64,000 bases of DNA, taken from contig NZ_BNAY01000010.1 in the NCBI RefSeq assembly GCF_014654365.1, positions 62,001-126,000 of the forward strand, given 5' to 3'. Below are positions 8,652-15,888 of the stretch, in pieces. Both the position numbers and the translations under genes were made by a program. Source of the stretch: Amycolatopsis oliviviridis (GTDB taxonomy: Bacteria > Actinomycetota > Actinomycetes > Mycobacteriales > Pseudonocardiaceae). Within the stretch, counting starts at the first letter, position 1. Each line of letters opens with the position of its first letter. The notes under the pieces are model-generated. The model was not told where the DNA came from. It saw nothing but the letters and a program-made list of their open reading frames with translations, and ran no database searches.

Positions 8652-9103
8652 TCACCGCGAACGGCATCGAAGAGATCCGAGCACTGGCAGGACGCGACCT
8701 CGGCACTTCGGAGTGGCGAACGGTGACGCAGGACCTCATCGACACCTTCGCCGAGGTTTCCGGCGACCACCAATGGATCCACACCGATCCGGTGCGCGCC
8801 GCGGCGGGGCCGTTCGGCAGGACGATCGCCCACGGCTACATGACGCTGAGCTGGGGCATCCCGATGCTCGCCGAACTGCTGCGCGTCACCGGCGTCGGCA
8901 TGGCGTTGAACTACGGGCTCAACAAGGTCCGGTTCCCCGCGCCGGTCCCGGTCGGCGGCCGGGTGCGGCTGCGCGCGTCCGTGCTGGAGGTGACGGCCGT
9001 GCCGCGGGACGGCGTGCAGATGGTGCGTGCCTTCACCTTCGAGCTCGAAGGAGCGCCGAAACCGGCCTGTGTCGCGGAATCGGTGACTCGCTACTACCTG
9101 TGA
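8648..9103 (+). CDS. MaoC-like (R)-enoyl-CoA hydratase
   Basis: 151-aa single hot-dog-fold protein, the usual length for monofunctional MaoC hydratases. The catalytic pair is visible as Asp40 and His45 in SGDHQWIHTDP, followed by FGRTIAHGYMTLS. It would hydrate the enoyl-CoA made by the acyl-CoA dehydrogenase of the divergent operon, providing the substrate for the 3-hydroxyacyl-CoA dehydrogenase. MaoC enzymes usually give the (R)-hydroxy product whereas PaaH-type dehydrogenases use (S), so the fit within one pathway is not certain. The start overlaps the transporter stop (ATGA). Confidence 0.88.
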   Translation: MITANGIEEIRALAGRDLGTSEWRTVTQDLIDTFAEVSGDHQWIHTDPVRAAAGPFGRTIAHGYMTLSWGIPMLAELLRVTGVGMALNYGLNKVRFPAPVPVGGRVRLRASVLEVTAVPRDGVQMVRAFTFELEGAPKPACVAESVTRYYL

Positions 9104-9187
9104 GAGTCGCGAGTCCGATCAGGAGCTACGCTCGGCGGCGATCAGCGAGGCGACGGGTCGAAAGCGTCACGTTCCGCCTGAAGTCCG

Positions 9188-9232
9188 TGAAGGCCTCCTT
9201 CCCTACCCTGAAGGTAGTGAAGGAGGCCTTCA
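9188..9232. terminator. Long hairpin between convergent genes
   Basis: TGAAGGCCTCCTTC (9188-9201) pairs with 9219-9232, with further CTACC/GGTAG pairing inside. It lies between the rightward MaoC gene and the leftward gene ending at 9417 and could stop transcription both ways. It belongs to a family of TGAAGG..CCTTCA hairpins repeated through the window. The remainder of 9104-9416 has shorter inverted repeats around CCCGAGCGCCACGTTC but no gene. Confidence 0.65.
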
Positions 9233-9416
9233 TTACCTTCAGGACTGCCACGTTCGCCCCAGACACACCAAAGTCACAGCGGCTGCGGGGCAAGGGTCCC
9301 GAGCGCCACGTTCGAGACGATGAGCGTCCCGGGCGGGGCGCACGAGACGCCGCCAGGCACCCCACCTCCCGCAATTAGTCGCCTAAATGCGTTACCCGAG
9401 CGCGACTCGACGCCGA

Positions 9417-10091
9417 TCAGGAAGCGACGGTGTCGAGTAGCCGGTTGAACCGGAGTCTCGTGGCACGTTCGACGGCGGAAAGCGCCCCGGCGACGGTCAA
9501 GACGACGTTCCCCCACGTGGGCAGATCGACCGGCGAGACGAACCGGCCGACGTGCTCGGCGATGGCCGGGACCCGGGTGACCGCCTCGATGCCGTGCATG
9601 AGGCTGATGACGAGCGCCGTCAGGAGGACGAGGAGGGTCACCGCGCCGACAACGGCGCTCGTACGCGGGAACCGCCGCCCGAATCGCGCCCGCAGTCCTT
9701 CCTGCGAACGATCGTGCGGGCGCAGTGCGCGTTCGGTGCCGTCCTCGGTGACGAAGTGGATGCGCTTCATTCCGAACGCGCTGGTCGCGACCTCGATGAC
9801 ACCGCCGGGCACCGGGAACGACGTCGGCAGGTTGGACCGATGGATCTGGACGCCGTCCCGGTACAGCGCGGCGGGGCTCTTCCCGACCGCGTTCTCGTGC
9901 TCCTTCTTGCTTTTCGCGTCGGCCATGTGCCGGACATCGACCGCGTACACGTGGGTTTCCCCGGACGGCGTCACGAGATCGAGGAAGAGCACTGAACGGG
10001 AGAAAAGCTGCCAGAGCCGGTATTCCGGGAGCGGGCTCCCGTCGCCGGGCCTGACCTTGCCGAGCTGCCACCGTCGTTTGAGGTTCTTCAT
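9417..10091 (-). CDS. Uncharacterised membrane protein, MerR operon
   Basis: 224-aa protein I do not recognise. The first 125 residues are soluble and mixed beta-rich (RLWQLFSRSVLFLDLVTPSG, GVIEVATSAFGMKRIHFVT). A basic stretch (LRARFGRRFPR) precedes one clear transmembrane helix, about 147-170, and a second hydrophobic segment near 195-212. Its ATG overlaps the stop of the MerR gene (ATGA), so it is translated with the regulator. Bacterial proteins with this layout are often membrane-anchored sensors or partners, but no catalytic motif is visible and no function is assigned. Confidence 0.75.
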   Translation of the reverse strand: MKNLKRRWQLGKVRPGDGSPLPEYRLWQLFSRSVLFLDLVTPSGETHVYAVDVRHMADAKSKKEHENAVGKSPAALYRDGVQIHRSNLPTSFPVPGGVIEVATSAFGMKRIHFVTEDGTERALRPHDRSQEGLRARFGRRFPRTSAVVGAVTLLVLLTALVISLMHGIEAVTRVPAIAEHVGRFVSPVDLPTWGNVVLTVAGALSAVERATRLRFNRLLDTVAS

Positions 10092-10816
10092 GGTCCTTTC
10101 TCTTCTTTCGGTTCCAGAGGCTCGATCAGTGCATTCAGCCGCCGCAGGACGTCCAGCTGCGCCGGGTTGTACAGCTCCACCAGTCCACTGAGGACGGCCC
10201 GATCGGTCAGGGCCACCCGTGTCCTCGCGTCCGTCAAGGACGGTTGTGCCTCGAGCTGGTCTCGCGCGACCGGCGCGAGTGCCTCGGCCAGCCGCTGTCT
10301 CGTGGCGTCGTCGGCGTCGGCCGGTAGCGTGTCGAACTCCGCCTGCGCCGGAGGACGGGGTGCCGCGTGCAGCTCCCGCATCGCCTCCATCGTCTTCGCG
10401 TCCAGAACTCGCGAGAAGACCATCAGCATCGAACGCTCCACTTCGGACAGATCGGCGACGTCTCCGTCGAAGCCCGCCGGAAGGTCGACGAGGCTGCGGC
10501 GGTCCAGGATCAACGCCAGTTCCTTCCGCATCCGCTCCTGCCGTTCGATGCTCACCTTCAGTTCGGCGTCCAGCGCGCGCAACGTCCGCTCCGCGTTCCC
10601 GTCCGACTCGTCCATCGCCTCGATGTCGGACAGCGGCACCCCCAGATCGACGAGCCGCCGGATCCGCAGCAGCCGGATCAGATGCGAGATGCGGTACCGC
10701 TTGTACCCGTTCGCCCCTCGTTCCGGCTCGTCGAGCAGACCGATCCGGTGGTAGTAGCGGACGGTCTTCAGGGTCGTGCCGGCCAGCTCCGCCAGCTCAC
10801 GTGTGCTCCAAGCCAT
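10088..10816 (-). CDS. MerR-family transcriptional regulator
   Basis: 242-aa regulator. N-terminal MerR winged helix (WSTRELAELAGTTLKTVRYYHRIGLLDEPERGANGYKRY, described here only to residue ~42) is followed by a dimerisation coiled coil and a roughly 130-residue effector region rich in Asp/Glu/Ala, longer than in metal-sensing MerR proteins, which suggests a small-molecule ligand. The ATG at 10816 begins about 8 bases after a TCCACT -10 hexamer, so the message is probably leaderless. A 13-bp perfect palindrome fills the 19-bp promoter spacer, and the divergent hydrolase promoter has a close copy, so autoregulation and control of the hydrolase are likely. Confidence 0.88.
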   Translation of the reverse strand: MAWSTRELAELAGTTLKTVRYYHRIGLLDEPERGANGYKRYRISHLIRLLRIRRLVDLGVPLSDIEAMDESDGNAERTLRALDAELKVSIERQERMRKELALILDRRSLVDLPAGFDGDVADLSEVERSMLMVFSRVLDAKTMEAMRELHAAPRPPAQAEFDTLPADADDATRQRLAEALAPVARDQLEAQPSLTDARTRVALTDRAVLSGLVELYNPAQLDVLRRLNALIEPLEPKEEKGP

Positions 10817-10823
10817 CCCCCGA

Positions 10824-10854
10824 AGTGGACACCATGCCCCTGGGGCACAGTCAA
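10824..10854 (-). promoter_or_regulatory. MerR-type promoter with palindromic spacer (merR side)
   Basis: Minus strand: -35 TTGACT (10849-10854), 19-bp spacer, -10 TCCACT (10824-10829). The spacer holds TGCCCCTGGGGCA (10835-10847), a perfect palindrome. A 19-bp spacer with a dyad between the hexamers is the hallmark of MerR-activated promoters. Confidence 0.75.
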
Positions 10855-10892
10855 GGAGGATCACCGGATGGCGCCCGCGGCGAACGTCTTTG

Positions 10893-10923
10893 TTGACCCT
10901 GCCCCGAGGGCACGGTCTCTACT
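10893..10923 (+). promoter_or_regulatory. MerR-type promoter with palindromic spacer (hydrolase side)
   Basis: -35 TTGACC (10893-10898), 19-bp spacer, -10 TCTACT (10918-10923). The spacer contains TGCCCCGAGGGCA (10900-10912), matching 11 of 13 bases of the operator in the opposing merR promoter. Same geometry, opposite direction: one regulator probably drives both genes. Confidence 0.75.
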
Positions 10924-10964
10924 CAAAACGGACAGACGCCCGACGCGCCACCCGAGGGGAAACC

Positions 10965-12413
10965 ATGCGGAGAGCCTTGACCATCGCCGTCGCCGCGGCC
11001 ACGGCCGCAGTGATGTTCGCACCACCGGGACTCGCTGAGCCCGGCCTGAAGTGGGGCGAATGCCCCGCCGACGTCGCCAAACCCGGCCTGCAGTGCGGCA
11101 CCATCGACGTCCCGCTCGACCACCGGAACCCGGACGGGCAGCAGATCCAGCTCTCGCTTTCCCGCCTCGCGAGCAAGAACCCGGACAAGCGCCGGGGTGT
11201 GCTGCTGACCAACCCCGGCGGACCGGGCGGCAGCGGCCTCGACTTCCCGGGCGGGCTCGTCGACCTCAAGATGCCGCAAAGCGTCCTCGACAGCTACGAC
11301 ATCCTCGGCTTCGACCCGCGCGGGGTCGGCCGGAGCACTCCGGTCACCTGCGACCTGACGACGGAACAGCAGTACAGGGGCAACATCCCGCCGTACGCGC
11401 GCAACGCGGCGGATGTGGTGACCCAGGCCCGGAACGCGAAGACCGTCGCCGAGCAGTGCGCCAAGTCCAAGACGGCGAACCTGCTCCCCTACCTGTCGAC
11501 CGCGGCCACCGCGCGCGACATGGACCGGATCCGTGAGGCGCTGCACGAGGACAAGCTCTCCTTCCTCGGCTACTCCTACGGCACCCACCTCGGCGCGGTC
11601 TACACCACGCTGTTCCCCGACCGCGGCGACCGGATCGTGCTCGACAGCAACCTGGTCCCGGGTGGTCTGGACCGGACGGGCAGCAGACTGTTCGGGCCGG
11701 GCATGGAGAAGCGATTCCCGGACTTCGCCAAGTTCGCCGCGGCGCGTCCCGAGTACGGCCTGGGCACCACCCCGGAAGCGGTGACCGCGAAGTACTTCTA
11801 CCTCGCCGGCCGCCTGGACCGGGCCCCGGTGCAGGGCTACGACGGCAACCTGTTCCGGCTGGCGACCTTCGGATCCCTGTACCGCGACAGCCGGATGCCC
11901 GGCTTGGCCGAGATCTGGAAGGCGCTCGACACGAACCAGCCGCTACCTCCGGCGGCCGCGGCGGATGCCCCGCAGACACTGGAGAACAAGGTGGCCAGCC
12001 ACCTCTACGTGATCTGCAACGACTCCCGCTGGCCGACGTCGGTGGGCAGTTACCTGCACGACGTCTCCGTCGACCGGAAGCGCTACCCGATCTTCGGCGC
12101 GTCCGGGGCCAACATCCGCCCGTGCGCCTTCTGGCGGTCCGAGCCCGCCGAACCGCCCGTGCGGGTCGGTGACCGGGGCCCGTCGAACGTTCTGCTGGCG
12201 CAGAACACCCGCGACCCGGCGACGCCGCTGTCCGGTGCCGAGCAGATGCGGCGCGCCCTCGGTGACCGGGCCCGGATGGTCACCGCCGATCAGGGCGGCC
12301 ACGGTGCCTACCTGATCGGCGCGAACAAGTGCGCCAACGACACGGTCACCGCGTTCCTGACCACGGGCGAGCGCCCGAAGGACGATCGCGCCTGCGTGGC
12401 GGAACCGGCCTGA
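10965..12413 (+). CDS. Secreted TAP-like alpha/beta-hydrolase (copy B), MerR-controlled
   Basis: 482-aa exported serine hydrolase, paralogue of the gene at 129-1592. Signal peptide 1-24 ending in GLAEPG. Nucleophile Ser204 in GYSYGT; NTRDPATPLSG near 415 and GGHGAY near 445 hold the other triad residues in the TAP-like C-terminal domain. GAGGGG lies 6 bases before the ATG at 10965; more upstream in-frame codons fall inside the promoter and were excluded. Driven by a MerR-type promoter and ended by a 15-bp-arm hairpin. An inducible secreted hydrolase could remove a toxic peptide-like compound or release nutrients; the sequence does not decide. Confidence 0.92.
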   Translation: MRRALTIAVAAATAAVMFAPPGLAEPGLKWGECPADVAKPGLQCGTIDVPLDHRNPDGQQIQLSLSRLASKNPDKRRGVLLTNPGGPGGSGLDFPGGLVDLKMPQSVLDSYDILGFDPRGVGRSTPVTCDLTTEQQYRGNIPPYARNAADVVTQARNAKTVAEQCAKSKTANLLPYLSTAATARDMDRIREALHEDKLSFLGYSYGTHLGAVYTTLFPDRGDRIVLDSNLVPGGLDRTGSRLFGPGMEKRFPDFAKFAAARPEYGLGTTPEAVTAKYFYLAGRLDRAPVQGYDGNLFRLATFGSLYRDSRMPGLAEIWKALDTNQPLPPAAAADAPQTLENKVASHLYVICNDSRWPTSVGSYLHDVSVDRKRYPIFGASGANIRPCAFWRSEPAEPPVRVGDRGPSNVLLAQNTRDPATPLSGAEQMRRALGDRARMVTADQGGHGAYLIGANKCANDTVTAFLTTGERPKDDRACVAEPA

Positions 12414-12421
12414 CCTCCTCC

Positions 12422-12459
12422 GGTGCCGGGCCGGTCCGCGCCAAGACCGGCCCGGCACC
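12422..12459 (+). terminator. Hairpin terminator after hydrolase B
   Basis: Perfect 15-bp arms 12422-12436 and 12445-12459 with an 8-base loop, starting 9 bp after the stop codon. Confidence 0.8.
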
Positions 12460-12586
12460 CTTCGAGGACCAGTCTTTCGAGCGAATCGGCAACGTATGAC
12501 GCTGTGTCACTGGTCCCGTCGTCACTCCCGTAAGACCATCGAAGGGCGTCCACTCCTCTGTGGACGGTGCGGAGAACGGGAGAACT

Positions 12587-13270
12587 GTGCGAAACGACCT
12601 GCTGATCGTCGAGGATCTGCTCCTGCTGCTGCTCGACGACGAGACCGGGACCCCCGCGGCGGCGGGCACTCTGCCCTACACCCTCGGCGGCGCCGTCCTC
12701 GCCGAACTCGCTCTGCTCGGCAGGGTCGAGACGGGTGATCCTTCCGCGTTGAACGGTCCCCGGATCATCGCGGTGGGAGACGGACCGCTGCCCGACCCGG
12801 TCCTGCAGGCCGCGTACGACCGGATCGCCGAGAAGACCCAGCGTGTGCAGCCATTGCTGCTCGCGATCGGAGGCGACCTCTGGAAGACGCTGACCGACAG
12901 GCTCATCGAACGCGGCCTCATCCGGCGCGAGAAGAAGCGGGTGCTCGGCCTGTTCCCCATGACCCGCCTGCCCGCGGCCGACACGCGGCACGAGGCGGCG
13001 CTCCGGGACGAGATCCGCGCCGTGCTGGTGGAGGACAAGACTCCCGACCCGCGCACGGCCGCGGTGACCGCCCTGCTGTCCGCGAGCGGTGCTCTCCCCG
13101 CGCTCCGGCCGACTCTCGCGTGGTCGGCGAAGGTCTACAAACGCGCGAAGGAGATCGAGAACGGCAACTGGGGCGCCGAAGCCGTCAACGCCGCCGTGGT
13201 CCGCACGGCCGCGGCCATCGCGGTGTCCACCGCCGTCGTCGCGGTCACCGTCACCACCACCACGACGTAG
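12587..13270 (+). CDS. GPP34-family protein (GOLPH3/Vps74-like)
   Basis: 227-aa member of the GPP34 family, whose eukaryotic members bind phosphatidylinositol-4-phosphate on Golgi membranes; actinomycete copies are common but of unknown role. Visible features: LLIVEDLLLLLLDDETG at the N-terminus, the mid-protein block QPLLLAIGGDLWKTLTDRLIERGLI, and the hydrophobic Val/Ala/Thr-rich tail AAAIAVSTAVVAVTVTTTTT, which may touch the membrane. The GTG at 12587 has GGGAG nearby. It stands alone, ending 12 bp before a convergent membrane-protein gene. Confidence 0.85.
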   Translation: MRNDLLIVEDLLLLLLDDETGTPAAAGTLPYTLGGAVLAELALLGRVETGDPSALNGPRIIAVGDGPLPDPVLQAAYDRIAEKTQRVQPLLLAIGGDLWKTLTDRLIERGLIRREKKRVLGLFPMTRLPAADTRHEAALRDEIRAVLVEDKTPDPRTAAVTALLSASGALPALRPTLAWSAKVYKRAKEIENGNWGAEAVNAAVVRTAAAIAVSTAVVAVTVTTTTT

Positions 13271-13282
13271 CGGGTAGCCGGC

Positions 13283-13729
13283 TCAGCGAACCAGCCGGCC
13301 CGCCCGGATCGCGGAGTGGAGGACGCCTGACAACGTGCCGGTGATCAGCACGCCCAGGAACAGATTCCCGGCGGCCGTCGCGATCCGGGCGCCCAGGTCG
13401 GCGTCGATGCTCAGCGGGACGATCACGGTGATCGCCGTGAGAAGCAGCATGATCGACACGAAGAACGACCTCGCGCGCGGTGTCCCGATCAAGAGCAGAT
13501 GCAGCAACCCGGTCGCGGCCAGCGCGGCGACCGCGGCACACGCCGCGTAGGCCGTGGCGCCGATGCCGCCCCAGGCGCCTCCCCCGCTCGGGACCAGCAC
13601 GGGCACCCCGAACAGTCCACTCGCGACGAGGATGACCACGATCGCCGCCAGGGCCGCGACCAGTGCCGTCGCGCACCCGCCCGCCCAGAGCCTGCTCACC
13701 ACGAATCGGTGCCGCGGTTCTCCCGCCAT
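13283..13729 (-). CDS. DUF6069-type four-helix membrane protein
   Basis: 148-aa integral membrane protein with four clear hydrophobic helices (about 17-40, 55-80, 88-108 and 118-138), with an Arg-flanked C-terminus. Length and pattern match the DUF6069 family of small actinobacterial membrane proteins, whose function is unknown. The ATG at 13729 follows GGAGGGATC. It converges on the GPP34 gene. Its upstream region contains three tandem 18-bp repeats. Confidence 0.8.
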   Translation of the reverse strand: MAGEPRHRFVVSRLWAGGCATALVAALAAIVVILVASGLFGVPVLVPSGGGAWGGIGATAYAACAAVAALAATGLLHLLLIGTPRARSFFVSIMLLLTAITVIVPLSIDADLGARIATAAGNLFLGVLITGTLSGVLHSAIRAGRLVR

Positions 13730-13760
13730 GATCCCTCCGCGATCTCCCGCCGACCGGACG

Positions 13761-13814
13761 CCTTGCCGTGACGGAAACCCTTGCCGTCACGAGAACCCTT
13801 GCCGTCACGAAAAC
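13761..13814. repeat. Three tandem 18-bp repeats
   Basis: Units 13761-13778, 13779-13796 and 13797-13814 share CCTTGCCGT(G/C)ACG followed by (G/A)(A/G)AAC. They abut directly with no spacers, 32 bp upstream of the leftward DUF6069 gene. The 18-bp pitch is close to two helical turns, so tandem binding of a regulator is possible. Between here and 13975 nothing else is recognised. Confidence 0.7.
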
Positions 13815-13974
13815 ACAGCGGAGCGCGCCCGCACTCCCCCGATCCGGGTGAGGCCGGGCGGCCGGGGCACGTCGTCACGGCGAAGCGGACCGGGCCGGTC
13901 TCGCCCGCAACGGGTGACCCGGCCGGGCTCCGCGCGGACCACGATCGAGCGCACGCCGAGCTCGAGGAGGTCCG

Positions 13975-14031
13975 ATGACCATGACGACCACGGAGAGACC
14001 GCTAACCGAACCGGGCGGGAGCACGTCGTGA
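13975..14031 (+). CDS. 18-aa small ORF coupled to the permease
   Basis: A short frame starting ATGACCATGACG with a near-ideal GAGGAGG 4 bases upstream (13964-13970) encodes 18 residues rich in Thr. Its TGA stop overlaps the GTG start of the permease (GTGA). The strong ribosome site and the overlap suggest a translated leader that feeds ribosomes to the permease. It could equally be a chance reading; the sequence has no recognisable peptide motif. Confidence 0.4.
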   Translation: MTMTTTERPLTEPGGSTS

Positions 14032-15446
14032 GCACCCGCACCGTCCCGGCCACCGCGTGGATCTCCTGGATCGCGCTCGCGCTCATGACGACCAGTTCGG
14101 TCGCGAGCCTGCGCCCGTCGCCGACGATGGCCGTGTACGGACTCGCGGCCGTTTTCCTTTACATCGTCCCGGCGATCGTGTTCCTGCTGCCGACTTCGCT
14201 CGTCTCGGCCGAACTCGCCTCCGGCTGGTCCGGCGGCGTCTACAACTGGGTCGCGCTCGGGATCTCCAAACCGATGGGCTTCCTGGCCGTCTGGTGCCAG
14301 TTCGCGATGACCATCTTCTACTACCCGAGCCTGCTCGGGTACGTCGCGAGCACGCTCGCGTACGTGTTCGACCCGAGCCTCGCCGACAGCGGCTGGTGGA
14401 CGGCCGCGGTCATCGTCGTGACGTACTGGTCAGGGGTCTGGATCTCTTCCCGTGGCACGAAAGGCGTCGCCGGGCTCGCCGGCGGCGGGCTCGTGATCGG
14501 CACGCTGATCCCCGGGGCACTGCTGGTGGTCCTCGGCCTCGTGTTCCTCGGGCAGGGAAACCCGTCCGCGGCGCCGATGTCGGCGGGCGACCTGCTCCCC
14601 GCGTGGGCCGGGCTGGCCAGCCTCGTGCTGATCGTGAACAACTTCCTGTCCTATTCGGGGATGGAGATGAACGCGGTGCACGTGTCCTCGTTGCGCAAGC
14701 CGGGCAAGGAGTTCCCGCGCGCGATGTTCGTGGCGATGGGGCTCGTGCTGCTCATCTTCATCCTGCCCGCGCTGGCGATCAGCTGGGTCGTCCCGGCCGA
14801 TCAGCTGTCGCTCACCGCCGGGGTGATGCAGGCCTTCGACGCCGTGTTCGCCAACTTCGGGATCCAATGGCTGACGCCGTTGATCGGCATCATGCTGGTC
14901 CTGGCGTCGCTCGGCGGGATGCTGACCTGGCTCGCCGGACCGTCCAAGGGGCTGCTGCTGATCTCGCGGCAAGAGGGCTACCTGCCGCCTTTCCTGCAAC
15001 GGCTCAACAAACAGGGCGTGCAGCAGAACATCCTCGTCGTCCAAGGCGCGATCACGACACTCATCGCGCTGCTCTACGCGTTCATCCCGGACGTGTCGAG
15101 CGCGTACTGGATCTTCTCGGTGATCACCACCCAGGTGTACTTGATCATGTACCTGCTGATGTTCGTCGCCGCCGTGCGGTTGCGGCGCAAGTTCCCCGAT
15201 CACCCGCGCGGCTACCGCGCGCCGATGCTGGTCGGTCTTTGCGGGGTCGGGTTCTGCGCGTCGTTGGCCGCGCTGCTGGTGGGGTTCGTCCCGCCCTCCC
15301 AGTTCGGTTCCGGCAATCCGTGGGTGTACCTCGGGATCGTCGCGGGCGGCGCGCTCGGCCTCGGCCTGCTCGTGCCGTTCCTGTTCCACCGCCTGCGTAA
15401 ACCTTCGTGGCGTCTGCCCGAGCAGTCCGAGACGAGCCCATCATGA
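14028..15446 (+). CDS. APC-superfamily amino-acid permease (GadC-like)
   Basis: 472-aa inner-membrane transporter with 12 predicted helices. The N-terminal region (SVASLRPSPTMAVYGLAAVF, then PTSLVSAELASGWSGGVYNW) resembles the glutamate:GABA antiporter branch, with the conserved small-residue turn of helix 1 and the AE of helix 2. The GTG at 14028 has GGGAG 6 bases upstream. It is the first large gene of an operon with a one-helix protein and an M20 dipeptidase, so it may import or exchange amino acids from dipeptides. No glutamate decarboxylase is nearby, so an acid-resistance role is not supported. Confidence 0.9.
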   Translation: MSTRTVPATAWISWIALALMTTSSVASLRPSPTMAVYGLAAVFLYIVPAIVFLLPTSLVSAELASGWSGGVYNWVALGISKPMGFLAVWCQFAMTIFYYPSLLGYVASTLAYVFDPSLADSGWWTAAVIVVTYWSGVWISSRGTKGVAGLAGGGLVIGTLIPGALLVVLGLVFLGQGNPSAAPMSAGDLLPAWAGLASLVLIVNNFLSYSGMEMNAVHVSSLRKPGKEFPRAMFVAMGLVLLIFILPALAISWVVPADQLSLTAGVMQAFDAVFANFGIQWLTPLIGIMLVLASLGGMLTWLAGPSKGLLLISRQEGYLPPFLQRLNKQGVQQNILVVQGAITTLIALLYAFIPDVSSAYWIFSVITTQVYLIMYLLMFVAAVRLRRKFPDHPRGYRAPMLVGLCGVGFCASLAALLVGFVPPSQFGSGNPWVYLGIVAGGALGLGLLVPFLFHRLRKPSWRLPEQSETSPS

Positions 15447-15883
15447 CCACAGTGGACAGAGGGTCGAGCCACAGACAGCGGAAGACCGTGTACGTCGTGG
15501 TGGGCATCGTGCTGGGTGTCCTGCTGCTGACCGGGTACCTGCTGTTCCGCTCCGCACGATCGAACGCCGACGCGGAGGCGAAAGCCGATCTGCTCATCTC
15601 GCGGCTCGTCCAGGAAGGCGCGCGCACGCCGTCACAGGAACAGCTCGTCCGGCTGTTCGGTACGGACGGCGGCTCGATCTGCGCCGACCCGGACGCGGCG
15701 TTCGCCCGTGCGACGAGCGAAGGCGGGATCTCCGGCGGCGGGCCGGGCACGCGACCGGTGCTCCCGGAGGCCGCCCTGGTCCGCGGGCAACTGCTCGTCG
15801 TCGAGGTCTACTGCCCCGAGAAACTCGCGGGCTTCAAGGATTTCCTGAACCGACAAGGCTTCGCCAACGTGACAGGAGGATGA
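15443..15883 (+). CDS. Single-pass membrane protein in permease operon
   Basis: 146-aa protein of unknown family. One transmembrane helix at about residues 15-37 (VYVVVGIVLGVLLLTGYLLF) is followed by a 105-residue extracytoplasmic domain with two Cys residues (SICADPD and VYCPEKL) that could form a disulfide. ATG overlaps the permease stop (ATGA), and its own stop lies just before the dipeptidase. Tight coupling to both suggests a membrane partner of the permease or an anchor, but no motif shows what it does. Confidence 0.75.
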   Translation: MTTVDRGSSHRQRKTVYVVVGIVLGVLLLTGYLLFRSARSNADAEAKADLLISRLVQEGARTPSQEQLVRLFGTDGGSICADPDAAFARATSEGGISGGGPGTRPVLPEAALVRGQLLVVEVYCPEKLAGFKDFLNRQGFANVTGG

Positions 15884-15888
15884 GGGAG

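Noticed and set aside
13761..13814. CRISPR array
   Set aside because: Only three 18-bp units with no spacers and no cas genes anywhere in the window.
14028..15446. Glutamate-dependent acid-resistance system
   Set aside because: The permease is GadC-like but no glutamate decarboxylase is nearby; linkage to an M20 dipeptidase fits peptide or amino-acid use better.
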